64,000 nucleotides of DNA from JALYXI01 sp963795835 (lineage in GTDB: Bacteria; Acidobacteriota; Terriglobia; Bryobacterales; Bryobacteraceae). Below, in pieces: positions 38,456 through 48,703 of this stretch. The translations under genes were made by a program, and so were the position numbers. How positions within the stretch are numbered: the first letter of the stretch is position 1; every line of letters begins with the position of its first letter. The notes beneath the pieces were generated by a model, which was not told where the DNA came from, searched no databases, and was given only the letters and a program-made list of their open reading frames with translations. The DNA lies in contig CAWCJC010000006.1 of the NCBI GenBank assembly GCA_963795835.1, positions 1 through 64,000 of the forward strand, written 5' to 3'.

Positions 38456-39960
38456 GTGTTGATTCTCCTCCCCGCGAATATTTCAAGCGCTCACAATGGG
38501 CTGTAATGGGGGGCTGTCTTTTGCTTTTCGTTGTATTAGGCCTTATCACGGGTTATCAGATGCGGCCTTGGGTCGACGAAGCCTGGTACGGTGTTCCCGC
38601 CCTGACATTGACCAACTTCGGGTACTTCGGTTCTCCCTCTTTCGACGGCTCGCTTTGGGGCTTGAAGGATATCGATCACTTCTCCTACTGGGTTATGCCG
38701 GTTTTTCCTCTTGCGCAGTCTTTGTGGGATTTGGTTTTTCCTCAGACCTTGCATTCCATCCGAATCGTTTCCACTCTAAGTGGAGTCGTTGCAATTGTAT
38801 GCTGGACCACTTTTTTCTTCCGGCTAACCGAAAGCCGTTTGGCGACCGTGATTTTTTGTGCGCTTGCCTCAGCCGACTACGTGCTGACCTCCGCCGCCGG
38901 ATTTGGACGACCCGACATGATGGCCTTCATGTTTCAGGCGGCGGCGTTTGCGGCTTATATGCTGCTTCGCGAACGCAATTTTCTAGCCGCGGTCTTGGCC
39001 AGCCAAACCTGCGTTGTTCTTAGCGGGCTAACTCACCCGAATGGAGGAATGCTTTCCTTCTTGGGAGTACTCTTTCTAACCTTGTATCTTGATCGTTCAA
39101 GCGTGCGGATTCAAGCTTTCGTGGTCGCCGCCATACCCTATCTTCTTGGCGGATTAGGCTGGGGACTTTACATTCTTCAGAACCCAAGCGCATTTTTTGC
39201 GCAATACGGATATCAGACGGCGGGTCGTTTTGTCGGCTTTGCTCACCCTTGGGAGTCTATTTCGCGGGAGGTGACGTCGCGTTATCGGCCGCAAATGGGT
39301 CTAGGAGTTAACTTCCACCCGTTTAAAGCTGTCGCTTTCCTGGCTGACTTTTTCGCGATAGCCGCGATCCTGCTCGATTCCCAATTGCGGCGTCAAAGGG
39401 CACCCCGCGTGTTCCTGGGTATCGTCTCCTTATACCTAGTGTTTTACACTTTTCTGGAGGGCACTAAAGAAGACTACTATTTCTGTTACTTATCGACGTT
39501 TTATGTCGCCTTTCTCGCATTTTATTTAGGGTGGTTATGGAAGCAGAAACTCTCTTTCAGGCCGTTGGTCCTCGCTGCTGTCGCCGGGATCATGGCCGTT
39601 CAGGCGGCCGGTCCCGTTCTCAAACTGCGCCAGAATCCGTGGGGAGAATACTTGGCTGCAGCCGAATGGCTGAAGCAGAAAACCACACCATCGGACCTCG
39701 TATATGGTTCATACGAACTTGGATTTTTTCTGGGTTTTACTCCGAAGTTTCGCGATGATGGACAATTTGGAACAGCGAGCGGCCGCACTGCCGACTTCAT
39801 TCTGATGGAGGCCATTTACGAGGGCCGATTGCTGGACCAACGGGCTCATAGCGAGTTGAAGTTCCGCCAGATGGTCGAAAAGTTATCTCACTATCACGAA
39901 GTTTTCCGCCACGGGGAGTATCGGGTACTAATGCACGAAACTCATGCTCCTGTTTTTTGA
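38452..39960 (+). CDS. GT-C membrane glycosyltransferase (ArnT/PMT-like)
   Basis: 502 residues, with roughly ten hydrophobic segments. The first extracytoplasmic loop holds DEAWYGVPALTLTNFG, a DE pair in the catalytic-Asp position of GT-C glycosyltransferases that use lipid-linked sugars. A C-terminal hydrophilic domain (EWLKQKTTPSDLVYGSYELG) follows. It overlaps the GT2-MT gene by four bases, so the two likely work together: one makes or modifies a lipid-linked sugar, the other transfers it to lipid, glycan or protein. Confidence 0.75.
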   Translation: MSVDSPPREYFKRSQWAVMGGCLLLFVVLGLITGYQMRPWVDEAWYGVPALTLTNFGYFGSPSFDGSLWGLKDIDHFSYWVMPVFPLAQSLWDLVFPQTLHSIRIVSTLSGVVAIVCWTTFFFRLTESRLATVIFCALASADYVLTSAAGFGRPDMMAFMFQAAAFAAYMLLRERNFLAAVLASQTCVVLSGLTHPNGGMLSFLGVLFLTLYLDRSSVRIQAFVVAAIPYLLGGLGWGLYILQNPSAFFAQYGYQTAGRFVGFAHPWESISREVTSRYRPQMGLGVNFHPFKAVAFLADFFAIAAILLDSQLRRQRAPRVFLGIVSLYLVFYTFLEGTKEDYYFCYLSTFYVAFLAFYLGWLWKQKLSFRPLVLAAVAGIMAVQAAGPVLKLRQNPWGEYLAAAEWLKQKTTPSDLVYGSYELGFFLGFTPKFRDDGQFGTASGRTADFILMEAIYEGRLLDQRAHSELKFRQMVEKLSHYHEVFRHGEYRVLMHETHAPVF

Positions 39961-40129
39961 GTCTCGAGGAACCTATAGTCACAAGACAAAGGAAATTATT
40001 GCTCCAGCCAGAAACTCCGCCTAGTACCTTGATTTCCTTATCGTTAGCGGTCCCAGCCATGTTAATTCTCCGTTTCGCAATCTTGGGAATGACAGGGTTA
40101 GGCATTGTTGAGTGCTCAACTTAAGCCGA

Positions 40130-43100
40130 ATGAGACTGATTTTACCTTTTCTGATTCCGCTCCTGGCTGCCGATGCTGCCATCCAGAATGTTACGGTTAC
40201 TGAGTTTAGCGCCACACAAGCAATTATTAAATATCAGGCTCCCGATCAATCCCCATGCACGGTGGAAATCAGCGAGAATCCCACATTTATTCCTGTTGTA
40301 AACGATGTTGATCCCGCCAAGTTCGCTTCAGCCTCAAGCGATTTGCGCGCGGGTAGCATTAACGCCGGCGGCGAGCGCTTTTTTGTAGCGGGAAAACGAG
40401 CTGCAGAGATCGGGTTGGACGGCGTCCGCTATTCCCGCGCTCTTCAGGCGGATACGATTCACTACTACCGCATCACGTGCCCGGCCCGGGAAATCTCACG
40501 ACAGGAACTTTTAAGACTATCGAACATCCCCTTTGGAAACACTTATGCGGAAGCCGAACCGGGTGACCGAAACAGGCCCGGCACGCTGGCGCCAGCCTCA
40601 CATCAGCCTGAGTGACCGAAACGAACGGGTGATCGACGCTCAAACTGGCTTGCTGTTGAAACGCTTAAGTGCGGCCTCGGATACGTTTGTTCCCATCGAC
40701 GGGGCACCGTTCACGGTCGCGCGCGGATCCGATTGGCAAAATCTTTCGAATCTGGCCGCGTCTGACGGAAACGTAGCCACCATATCCGCCAGCACAGCAC
40801 CCTTGTTTCTGGGAATCAAAACCAACACTGCGGGACAGGCACCTTATACGGAATATATCAACTCGTTCGAAGCCGCCTATGTCGGGCGTCCAAAGGGAGC
40901 GTGGGGATATTATCAGGCACACATCGTAGCGTCGGTAAATCACGGCGGCACCGCGCCGGTGAATCCTGACAATGCCAAAATCGTTGCGTGCTTAACGGTA
41001 GATGGAATCAACTGCTTTGATGATTCCAACAACTTCGAAGCTGCTCTGACCACCAACTCCTGCGGATATCTCTTTCGGAACCAAGACCACTGGAGATCTC
41101 TGGCAGAAACCAGGCCATATCAGCCCCAACTGGACCCTAGAAGGAACCCGAACCGGATGGCTCAATGTGCGATGGAACTCCAACTCGTAAACATGGTCAC
41201 TGGCGATTTTTACGGAACTTCCTGGGTTGCGGGTAGCGCGATTCAGATCAACGGTAGTCGATTACATCGTGTCATCCGTGGTCAACACCACCAAGATCGT
41301 CCTTACAATCGAATTGCCCCTCTACCTTCGTTGGTACCGGAGCTTTCGATGCCGATAACCGAATTTTTCGAACATCCACCGATATGTTCACTTCCGCGAA
41401 CAATGGACAACTCTTGTATGTGCGGGCGCCGGAGGCGGGCGGCGGCGATTTCGCGAGCGCAAATAGACCAGGTAGTGGATGCGCGCACCGTGATCACTCA
41501 TGACTTCCCGCCCTGTCGCGGCATACAGACCCAATTCGGTTATCCGGTAGGACACGCGGCCTCAAACTTCGGCGTGCTGGTCCGCAAGAAAACCACCAGC
41601 GCCGATACCATCTCAATCGATTACGGGTATGTCAATTACGAAATCGACTTCTTCGGCAGCTTTACCGTAGGGGGCGTGAAACTTTGCAGCGATTTCACCG
41701 TTGCCGGTCCAAATGGAAACCAGGGTTACAACTGTCAACTGCCCAACGTTCAATCTTTATTGGATCGATGCGGAAACCGGAGAGGCTCATTTTTGGGGAA
41801 ATCTCAACACTGCGCCGAATCGAGGCTGCGGCTCTGATCAGCAAATCTTCTCCGCCGCGAATCCCGATCAGTACTGGTGCGCCGGTTACGGCCCGCTTTA
41901 CTCCACTACTTACTACGGAAACCACTCCGAACCCACGAATCGTGAACGCCAACGGAGGAATGCTGATTTTTCAGAACCTGCCGAACTGTAATACCACATC
42001 CGCCCAATCTGCCTCCTTATACGAACCAGCAGCCTTGTCTTGGTGTCCAGCTAATCACGCCAGGGAACCGATCTTCCCAGTCTTGTGGAGAGCATTCACA
42101 GCCAAACCGGCATACGCTCCTCAATTTGAAAAGTCAAAGTTCACTCAGGTGAAATTTAAAGATATCGACGAGAACGGAAACTTGATTCTGGCCTACTCTC
42201 GCGGTCCAAACTTTGTCATTGGTTGGGTGGTCGTTTTTAATCCTAATGCTACCTCGAATGTCGGAAGGCGGTAGCATCGGCTGGCGCCGTGGGAAATTTA
42301 GGTTGCGTCGGAGGCGGTCACCCGGGTGTATCGTCGCGGCTGCGCCTGGGTGGGCCCGGCCCGGTTGCCGCTGGTGTACTTACAAAGAGGGAAGTAGTCC
42401 TTTTCCTGGATGGGTCAATAGCTATACCTATGGATGGACCAATTCCTCCCCTGGCAGCGGTCCCTATTACGTGCAGGTAATCGATGGATCGGCGAACGGA
42501 ACGGGAAACGTAATCGATAACGGCAGTTCTCTTCAGAACTGCCCTGTGAATGCGTTCGGTGCGACAGGCCTAAACTGCACCACGGTTACAGTCGCCTCCG
42601 AGCCGTTGAGCCCGCCGCACGGCGGCCTTGAAACAGGGCTGCCCGGCGAAATTGGAAATGCCATGGAAGGGGACGTCTTCGCGATGGAAGTTGCCTTCGC
42701 CAGTGCTCAGGCGGAACAGGCCAGGCTGATTAAAAAGACTCCAGGGGCTGTGCCGGGAACGTGGGTCTATACACTTTTGCGGGATATCAATCACCATCCG
42801 CCCGACTCACATCGCTACGCGGTTACTGGCCCCAATCCGGCCCTCTTATACAGTTTGCGGCGCCAATCCCGATCCTTCACAGCTTACGGAACTACTTATA
42901 CCTGGATCTGGAATTTTCTTGACGATCCCCATGCCATGAACGCTGGACTGGGAAAACAATTCCTTCACGACTACCTTCAGCTGGAACGACCACCAGTTTT
43001 GGTCGCACGGAAATTGGGTTGCGCTAGAGCAGCAGACACATGAACCCCGATGCTACAACGGCACCTGCTATGCAACCCGGGTCTGGGGAAATCGGCCTTT

Positions 43101-44236
43101 CTATGATGTCAGTCACGCAGACAGACGCTCACCTGCTGTAATCTCTGCTTCTCCTAAATGGGGGAAGGGCGGAGGGGTTTCCGACGAATCGAATATTCAG
43201 TCCCACGTCACCGCGGGCGGGCCGGCGGCTCTCCCGGACCGCTTCCCCTATTTTTTCGACGGCCGCCCATACCGCGGGGGCTATGTCTCAGGTTCGGGCG
43301 GGGGTACTGGAAGCAATCCTGCGGATCGCGTATCCGGACAACTTTACAAGTTTCCTGCAATCTGCAATGACAGAACTTGAGTTACCTTTCCGAAAGGTCT
43401 ACCCCACGGCGGCTTTCACCGGGCAAACGCCGCTGGTGGATATCAGCAGCCCCGCTCAGGGAGATGTCATCGGACCGGCTGCAGCGGATTCGTTTAAGTA
43501 CTGCGTGACTCAGATAGCCGGCGAATGTCGCGCGGGTTCAGCCGCAGGAGATGTTTATGTGAACGCGCCGCATGTGGATTATCCGTTCTGCTACCAGGCG
43601 GCCCAAAACTTGAATTTCTCCGATCAATACGATATTTGCATCGGTGGAAGTCCGGCGATTCGGGATGCATCGTTCAGGTTGGTATGAACCAATCGGATAT
43701 GGATGGGCGAGCGGTACGATCTTTGACAAAGTTTGCACGGCCACGAACGCTCTCGGTCTTCCATACTCCCGAACGTTCTCCCGAACGGCAAATGGATGAT
43801 TTTCGAAGCACAACTTCCAGGCGACGCTTCCGCCAATAAAGCCATGATGCTGGGCAAGATCCCCCCTCCCGCCGAACAGGACAAGATCGATCGCACCACC
43901 TTCGTCCCGATCACTCTCCGCATCCCGGCTCACTCCAATTCCACTGCATTCGTCCGCTTCGGCTATGCAGAAAATGGTGATCCGGGGAGCTACTTTTGCA
44001 CCAGCCGAGCCGAAAGCTGTATCTCAACTCGACAAACCGAACAGCTCACCGACGTAGCCAACCCGTTCTATTTCGAGCAGACGGAACGAACGAAGTATCA
44101 ACCGGTGGATTGTGGAAATGGCTGCCAACTCACCGTATCGGGGCTCCCGCAGCACGTGCTTTATTATCAGGTGGTCTACACCGATGCCGCTGGCGGCGTC
44201 ACGCAAACGCCGATGCTGGCCACAGTAGTCCCTTAG
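40130..44236 (+). pseudogene. Large secreted repeat-containing protein, broken by many frameshifts
   Basis: A protein of about 1370 residues if all frames were joined. It begins MRLILPFLIPLLAADA with a signal peptide, then a fibronectin-like domain (VTVTEFSATQAIIKYQAP). Later parts are Gly/Asn/Thr/Tyr-rich, with several cysteines and phrases such as WIDAETGEAHFWGNLNTAP and PGWVNSYTYGWTNSSPGSGP, ending KMMLGKIPPP-like then QTPMLATVVP. The frame changes at least ten times (near 40560, 41070, 41190, 41255, 41325, 41480, 41735, 41930, 42000 and further on). This may be a decaying surface protein or a badly sequenced stretch. No family recognised. Confidence 0.55.
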
Positions 44237-44263
44237 TGTCTCCCAGGGCCTTGCCCGGACGGA

Positions 44264-44602
44264 TCACCCGGCGCGTTTCAATTCCGGCGAAATTTTCCGC
44301 AGGTGATCGAACGAATAAATCCCGGCGGAATGTCCATCGCTCCAAGTAATACGAATGGCGTAGTTCCCCACGGGCTCTACACTGGTCATCTTGATCGCGG
44401 GCTGGAACATCGGAAACGGGTTCTCGCCCGCCTTGGGCCTCGGCACCGTCCCATGGCTTCCCGTGCAACCCGCGCAAGGGCAGTGATCGCGCAAGTAAAC
44501 GACGCCGTAGTCGCTTCGGTGCCCGTCTTTCCAATCGATCTGAATCCCTCGGGATTTCGAAATCGCAATATGCTCCGGGTCTGTCGTAATTTCGATAGCC
44601 AT
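44264..44602 (-). CDS. DUF971-family protein
   Basis: 112 residues, intact. Contains VVYLRDHCPCAGCTG (three cysteines) and VGNYAIRITWSDGHSAGIYS, a DUF971/gamma-butyrobetaine hydroxylase N-terminal-like domain. These small proteins often bind a metal or iron-sulfur partner. It lies two bases from spoT on the same strand and may be co-transcribed with it. Confidence 0.75.
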   Translation of the reverse strand: MAIEITTDPEHIAISKSRGIQIDWKDGHRSDYGVVYLRDHCPCAGCTGSHGTVPRPKAGENPFPMFQPAIKMTSVEPVGNYAIRITWSDGHSAGIYSFDHLRKISPELKRAG

Positions 44603-44604
44603 TT

Positions 44605-46812
44605 TTACTGAAACACGCGCTCCACGTCGCGAATACCGGCAATCCGCCGGATTGAGGCAATTAACTTTTCCAGCTGCGCTTTGTCTCTGATATCGATCGT
44701 CATCTCGATCAAAGCGCTCTCCTGATCGTCGCCCAGTTCCGTCTTCGCCTCCAGGCTCCGGATGTTCGCATCCTCGCTCGAAAGCAGTCCTGTCAGTTTC
44801 GCCAGCAGCCCCGGCCGGTTATTCGTTCGCACCAGCAGACGAACCGCGAAGGTATTTGCTGTATTCTTAGCCCATTCCACCGCTATTTTCCGCTCCGCCT
44901 CGTACATCAGGTTCTGCACGTTCTTGCACTCCTTGGAATGCACGGCGACGCCTTTTCCGCGTGTCACATACCCAATCACCGGATCGCCCTTGATCGGATT
45001 GCAACACCGGGCCAGGTACGTCAGCAAGTCGTCTAGGCCCGTAATCGTAATCGACCCGCTGTAGTCTACGTCTTCCTGAACAACCGGCGGCTTTGGTGGC
45101 TCTTCAATAACAGTCGAAGGCGATAACTTCTGAATCACTTGCCGCGCGGAAAACCTTCCGTATCCTAATGCCGCATAAAGATCCTCCGCCTTGCTAAAGC
45201 CATAATCCGAGGCAACGTTCGCCAGATTCGCCTCGGCCACGTTCTTCAAAGAAAGGTTCAGCCGCTGAGCTTCTTTCTCCAGCGACTTCTCCCCGATCTC
45301 AATCGCCTTCAGCCGTTCGCTCGCGTGAATTACATGCTTGATGCGATTCCGTGCTCGTGCGGTTTTGACGAAGCTCAGCCAGTCCTTGACGGGCTTGTGG
45401 CCGGCCTGCGTAATAATCTCCACCGAATCGCCGTTCTTCAACTGGTATTTCAGCGGTACGATCCGCCCATTCACCTTCGCGCCGGTGCAGAGCTGTCCGA
45501 TATCGGAGTGAATGGCATACGCGAAATCCACCGGCGTTGCATCCCGCGGCAAAACGATCACTTTCCCCTTCGGCGTAAATGTGTGGACATCGTCTGGATA
45601 CAAATCCACCTTCAGCGTTGATAAAAACTCCCCTGAATCGCGGACTTCGCTCTGCCACTCCACTAATTGCCGGAGCCATGCCATGTTCTTGTCGTCCGGC
45701 GCAGCGCCTTTCCGCCCCTCTTTATATTTCCAGTGAGCGGCGATCCCTTCTTCGGCGACGCGATGCATCTCTTCGGTCCGGATCTGCACTTCAAAATGCC
45801 GGCCCTCCGGCCCAAACACGGACGTATGCAGAGACTGATACAGATTAGGGCGGGGAATTGCGATGAAGTCTTTGATCCGCCCCGGCACCGGCCGCCACTC
45901 CTTGTGGATCACCCCAAGAGCTGCATAGCAGTTCTTCACCGAATCCGTAATGATCCGCAGCGCCAGCAAGTCGTAAACCTGCTCGATTGGAATCTGCTGC
46001 CGCTTCATCTTCAGATAAACCGAGTACGCGCGCTTCACCCGCGAATCCACTCGCGCCGGAACATTTTCCGAGCGAAGCTCCGTCTCCACCCGCGTCCGCA
46101 ACTCCGCGAGAAAAACCTCGTTGGCTCCCCGGTTCACCTCAATATCGCGCTGCACCTCCTCGAAACCCTGCGGATCCAAGTGCTGGAAAGCCAAATCCTC
46201 CAGCTCTCCGCGCAGCTTTCCCATCCCCAACCGATGCGCAATCGGCCCATAGATCTCCAGCGTCTCCCGCGCGATCCGCTCCTTTCGCTCAGCGGAGAGA
46301 TGCCCCAGCGTCCGCATATTGTGGAGCCTGTCTGCCAACTTCACCAGAATGACGCGAATGTCGTTCGTCATCGCCAGCAGCATCTTACGGAAGCTCTCTG
46401 CCTGGCGCTCCTCGGCGGAGAAGAAGTCCAGCTTGCCAAGCTTTGTCACGCCGTTGACGATTGCGGCCACGTCCGCGCCGAACGATTTCTCAACCTGTTC
46501 AATCGTCACGCTGGTATCTTCAACCACATCGTGCAGCAGCCCGGTTTCGATTGAGGCTAGGTCCATGCGCATCTCCGCAAGGATCTGCGCCACTGCTACG
46601 GGATGCGAGAGATAAGGCTCGCCCGAATCACGGAGCTGCCGTTTGTGGTGATCTCCGGCAAAACGAAAGGCGCGCTCGATCCTTTCCACCGGATCGCTGG
46701 GGCGATACGTGCGAAATGTCTTGACCAGCGTGGCGAATTGCTCCTCCAGAAGGTCGGGAGGGAATACCCTGGGCGTGGCTATGGGGGGAACCTCCGGGGT
46801 CTCGGAGAGCAC
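44605..46812 (-). CDS. spoT: Bifunctional (p)ppGpp synthetase/hydrolase (Rel/SpoT)
   Basis: 735 residues, full length. HD hydrolase domain intact (YLSHPVAVAQILAEM, LLHDVVEDT), synthetase domain (RIKDFIAIPRPNLYQSLHTS, VEVQIRTE-like FEVQIRTEEMHRVAEEG), then TGS (VDFAYAIHSDIGQLCTGAKV) and a C-terminal ACT domain. The RIKD motif is the kind found in bifunctional Rel proteins. It controls the stringent response. Located just after an intrinsic terminator that ends the tonB-exb operon, with only ~25 bases for its own promoter, so readthrough may be needed. Confidence 0.9.
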   Translation of the reverse strand: MLSETPEVPPIATPRVFPPDLLEEQFATLVKTFRTYRPSDPVERIERAFRFAGDHHKRQLRDSGEPYLSHPVAVAQILAEMRMDLASIETGLLHDVVEDTSVTIEQVEKSFGADVAAIVNGVTKLGKLDFFSAEERQAESFRKMLLAMTNDIRVILVKLADRLHNMRTLGHLSAERKERIARETLEIYGPIAHRLGMGKLRGELEDLAFQHLDPQGFEEVQRDIEVNRGANEVFLAELRTRVETELRSENVPARVDSRVKRAYSVYLKMKRQQIPIEQVYDLLALRIITDSVKNCYAALGVIHKEWRPVPGRIKDFIAIPRPNLYQSLHTSVFGPEGRHFEVQIRTEEMHRVAEEGIAAHWKYKEGRKGAAPDDKNMAWLRQLVEWQSEVRDSGEFLSTLKVDLYPDDVHTFTPKGKVIVLPRDATPVDFAYAIHSDIGQLCTGAKVNGRIVPLKYQLKNGDSVEIITQAGHKPVKDWLSFVKTARARNRIKHVIHASERLKAIEIGEKSLEKEAQRLNLSLKNVAEANLANVASDYGFSKAEDLYAALGYGRFSARQVIQKLSPSTVIEEPPKPPVVQEDVDYSGSITITGLDDLLTYLARCCNPIKGDPVIGYVTRGKGVAVHSKECKNVQNLMYEAERKIAVEWAKNTANTFAVRLLVRTNNRPGLLAKLTGLLSSEDANIRSLEAKTELGDDQESALIEMTIDIRDKAQLEKLIASIRRIAGIRDVERVFQ

Positions 46813-46837
46813 AATTTGATTTTACCGTGTAGAAACG

Positions 46838-46874
46838 AAAAACGCGCGAGACCCCTTGCAGGATCCCGCGCGTT
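46838..46874 (-). terminator. Intrinsic terminator after the TPR lipoprotein gene
   Basis: On the minus strand the arms AACGCGCGGGATCC and GGGGTCTCGCGCGTT form a GC-rich stem (with a G-T pair and small mismatch) with an internal loop TGCAAG, followed by TTTTT. It lies between the TPR gene stop and the spoT start. Confidence 0.75.
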
Positions 46875-46891
46875 CTCATGTCCAAAACTAG

Positions 46892-47704
46892 CTATTGCTT
46901 CTCGGCAGCGCCACTCTGAGCAGCTTTCTCTTTCTTCTCCGCGTTCGCTTTCTTCGTCTCCATCGACTTATTTACCCAGCTATCCGCGATCTCGGACTGC
47001 TTCTTGTACTCTTCCGGAGTGTCAAGAAGGTCCGCGCGGTACCGGATCAACAGATTCATGTAAGCCATCGCGTCATCGTAGGAAGGATCGATGTCCAGGG
47101 CCTTTTGCGTATCCGCAATGCCCCTGTCCAGAATCGGCATCCATTGCGCCTTCAGCTCGGCCTTCCGCTTCTTATCTTTGAGCGGACCCGGATCCTCGCG
47201 TCGCATTCCCATCTTCAGGCGCTCAGCCAGATCCACCTGCACCCACTTAGTCCAGGCAATGACACCAAGCGTGTAATACGCTTCCTTGCTCTTCGGATCG
47301 GCCTCAATCACCCGCCGGTTCCACGCAATTGCCTCGTCAAACTTCTTTTGACTGAAGTAAATGGAAGCGATCGATTTCAGCGCCACATCGTCCTTGGGAT
47401 CTTTCTCCAGGACTTTGTTGAACTGCTCCATCGCAGATTGCGCGAACTTGTTGTTCTCCGCCGATTCCGCGCCCGGAATCCACATGCTCATGTAGGACAT
47501 CGCCAAATACAGCCGCGGCACCTTCCATTCCGGATCAAGCTCCGTGGCCTCTTTGAAATGGTTTACGGCCGTGGCATACTGCGTAGCCTTGAACGCCTGA
47601 ACGCCGCGATTCAAATTGTCTCGGGCTTTCAGATAACTGCATCCGCTCGAGAGAACGGAGGCGGAAACCAAGGCGCCCGCAAGTAAGAACTGCTGAACGC
47701 GCAT
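46892..47704 (-). CDS. TPR-repeat lipoprotein
   Basis: 270 residues with a lipobox (VLSSGC, Cys about residue 22) and at least three tetratricopeptide repeats (AVNHFKEATELDPEWKVPRL; AMEQFNKVLEKDPKDDVALK; GIADTQKALDIDPSYDDAMA). The C-terminus is Lys/Glu-rich. Such lipoproteins often scaffold envelope complexes. It starts at the stop of exbD, so it belongs to the TonB-ExbBD operon and may serve the TonB machine or outer-membrane assembly. Confidence 0.8.
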   Translation of the reverse strand: MRVQQFLLAGALVSASVLSSGCSYLKARDNLNRGVQAFKATQYATAVNHFKEATELDPEWKVPRLYLAMSYMSMWIPGAESAENNKFAQSAMEQFNKVLEKDPKDDVALKSIASIYFSQKKFDEAIAWNRRVIEADPKSKEAYYTLGVIAWTKWVQVDLAERLKMGMRREDPGPLKDKKRKAELKAQWMPILDRGIADTQKALDIDPSYDDAMAYMNLLIRYRADLLDTPEEYKKQSEIADSWVNKSMETKKANAEKKEKAAQSGAAEKQ

Positions 47705-48130
47705 TTACTTTCCTTCCTCCACTTTCGGCGTCATCAGTCCAACTTTGTCGATGTTCGCGCCATGAGCCATATCGATCGCCCGAGCCACAGTCTGAAATTC
47801 CAGATCCGGATCGCCCTTCACGAACACGACACGGTCCGCGCGAGTCTTGAAAATCTCGACCAGGCGGTTCTCCAGCTTCTCCCAAGGTACGTCCTCGGAA
47901 TTGATCTTGACGTTCTTTTGCTTATCGATCAGGATCACCACGGTCCGGTCATTATCGGGTGGCGGGGGTGAGTTGGGGGGCGGAGGCTGAGGAGCCAACG
48001 CTTCCAATCCTTTCGGATGGACCGGAGAAATGGCCATGAAGATGATCAAAAGGACCAGCAAAATATCGATCATCGGCGTCATGTTGATGTTCGAAGTGAC
48101 GCCGCTACCGCCGCCTACATTCATTGCCAT
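47705..48130 (-). CDS. ExbD/TolR-family protein (second copy)
   Basis: 141 residues: a single N-terminal membrane segment with the conserved aspartate of proton pathways (ISNINMTPMIDILLVLLIIFM-like sequence) and a periplasmic C-terminal domain. Part of the energy-coupling complex with ExbB (upstream) and a second ExbD. Stop is adjacent to the TPR gene start. The periplasmic segment is Pro-rich (PPPPNSPPPPDNDRT). Confidence 0.8.
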   Translation of the reverse strand: MAMNVGGGSGVTSNINMTPMIDILLVLLIIFMAISPVHPKGLEALAPQPPPPNSPPPPDNDRTVVILIDKQKNVKINSEDVPWEKLENRLVEIFKTRADRVVFVKGDPDLEFQTVARAIDMAHGANIDKVGLMTPKVEEGK

Positions 48131-48157
48131 AAGAGAGCTCCTAACTTAAATTTTGAT

Positions 48158-48601
48158 TTACTGGCCCGCGTTGGGCTTGTTCTTGTCTACAATCTGTTCG
48201 GTCAGCAACGCCACCTGGTCCACTCCACCCGTTCGCAGGTTGTCAATGACATCTTCGACAACCGAATACTTGGCACGAGCGTCGGCGCGGAGAAATACCA
48301 GCTTGCTCGGCTTGTTGGTCAGCCGATCCTTCACCTTTTCCCCTAATTGCTCCGGCGGTGTCAGAACGCTTCCCGGGCTCATGAACGCTTTTCCGTCCCG
48401 CGTAATCGCCACCATCACAGCATCTTCTTTATCCGCATCGGCCATGGTGCTGGTGTTTCGCGCTTTCGCCATGTCCACCGCCACTCCTTTCGAAAGCAAC
48501 GGCGTGATCACCATGAAAATGATCAGCACCACGAGCATCACGTCCACCATCGGAGTGACGTTGATTTCAGAAACTGGCGGCGGGGCTTTCTTAAGTTTCA
48601 T
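48158..48601 (-). CDS. exbD: ExbD/TolR-family protein (first copy)
   Basis: 147 residues. N-terminal signature VSEINVTPMVDVMLVVLIIF with the proton-path Asp, one membrane helix and a periplasmic domain. It lies between ExbB and the second ExbD. ATG at 48601; a hairpin lies between its start and ExbB. Confidence 0.85.
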   Translation of the reverse strand: MKLKKAPPPVSEINVTPMVDVMLVVLIIFMVITPLLSKGVAVDMAKARNTSTMADADKEDAVMVAITRDGKAFMSPGSVLTPPEQLGEKVKDRLTNKPSKLVFLRADARAKYSVVEDVIDNLRTGGVDQVALLTEQIVDKNKPNAGQ

Positions 48602-48644
48602 AATCGCTTATCCTTTTCGTGATTGATCCAAGGTTCGTGATCGC

Positions 48645-48672
48645 TCAAAGGGGCGGTCTCGCCGCCCCTTGA
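48645..48672 (-). repeat. Intra-operon hairpin between exbB and exbD
   Basis: On the minus strand GGGGCGG (preceded by TCAA) pairs with CCGCCCC (followed by TTGA) over a 5-base loop. There is no T tract after it. It may protect or process the mRNA, or lower exbD expression. An 8-bp stem is very unlikely by chance in an otherwise short intergenic gap, but its role is a guess. Confidence 0.55.
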
Positions 48673-48703
48673 ACCTCAACTCGCTCTGGGGTTTTCGAAA
48701 TGT

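Noticed and set aside
45667..46554. Long plus-strand ORF opposite spoT
   Set aside because: Low-complexity Arg/His/Pro-rich translation, a shadow of spoT codon bias.
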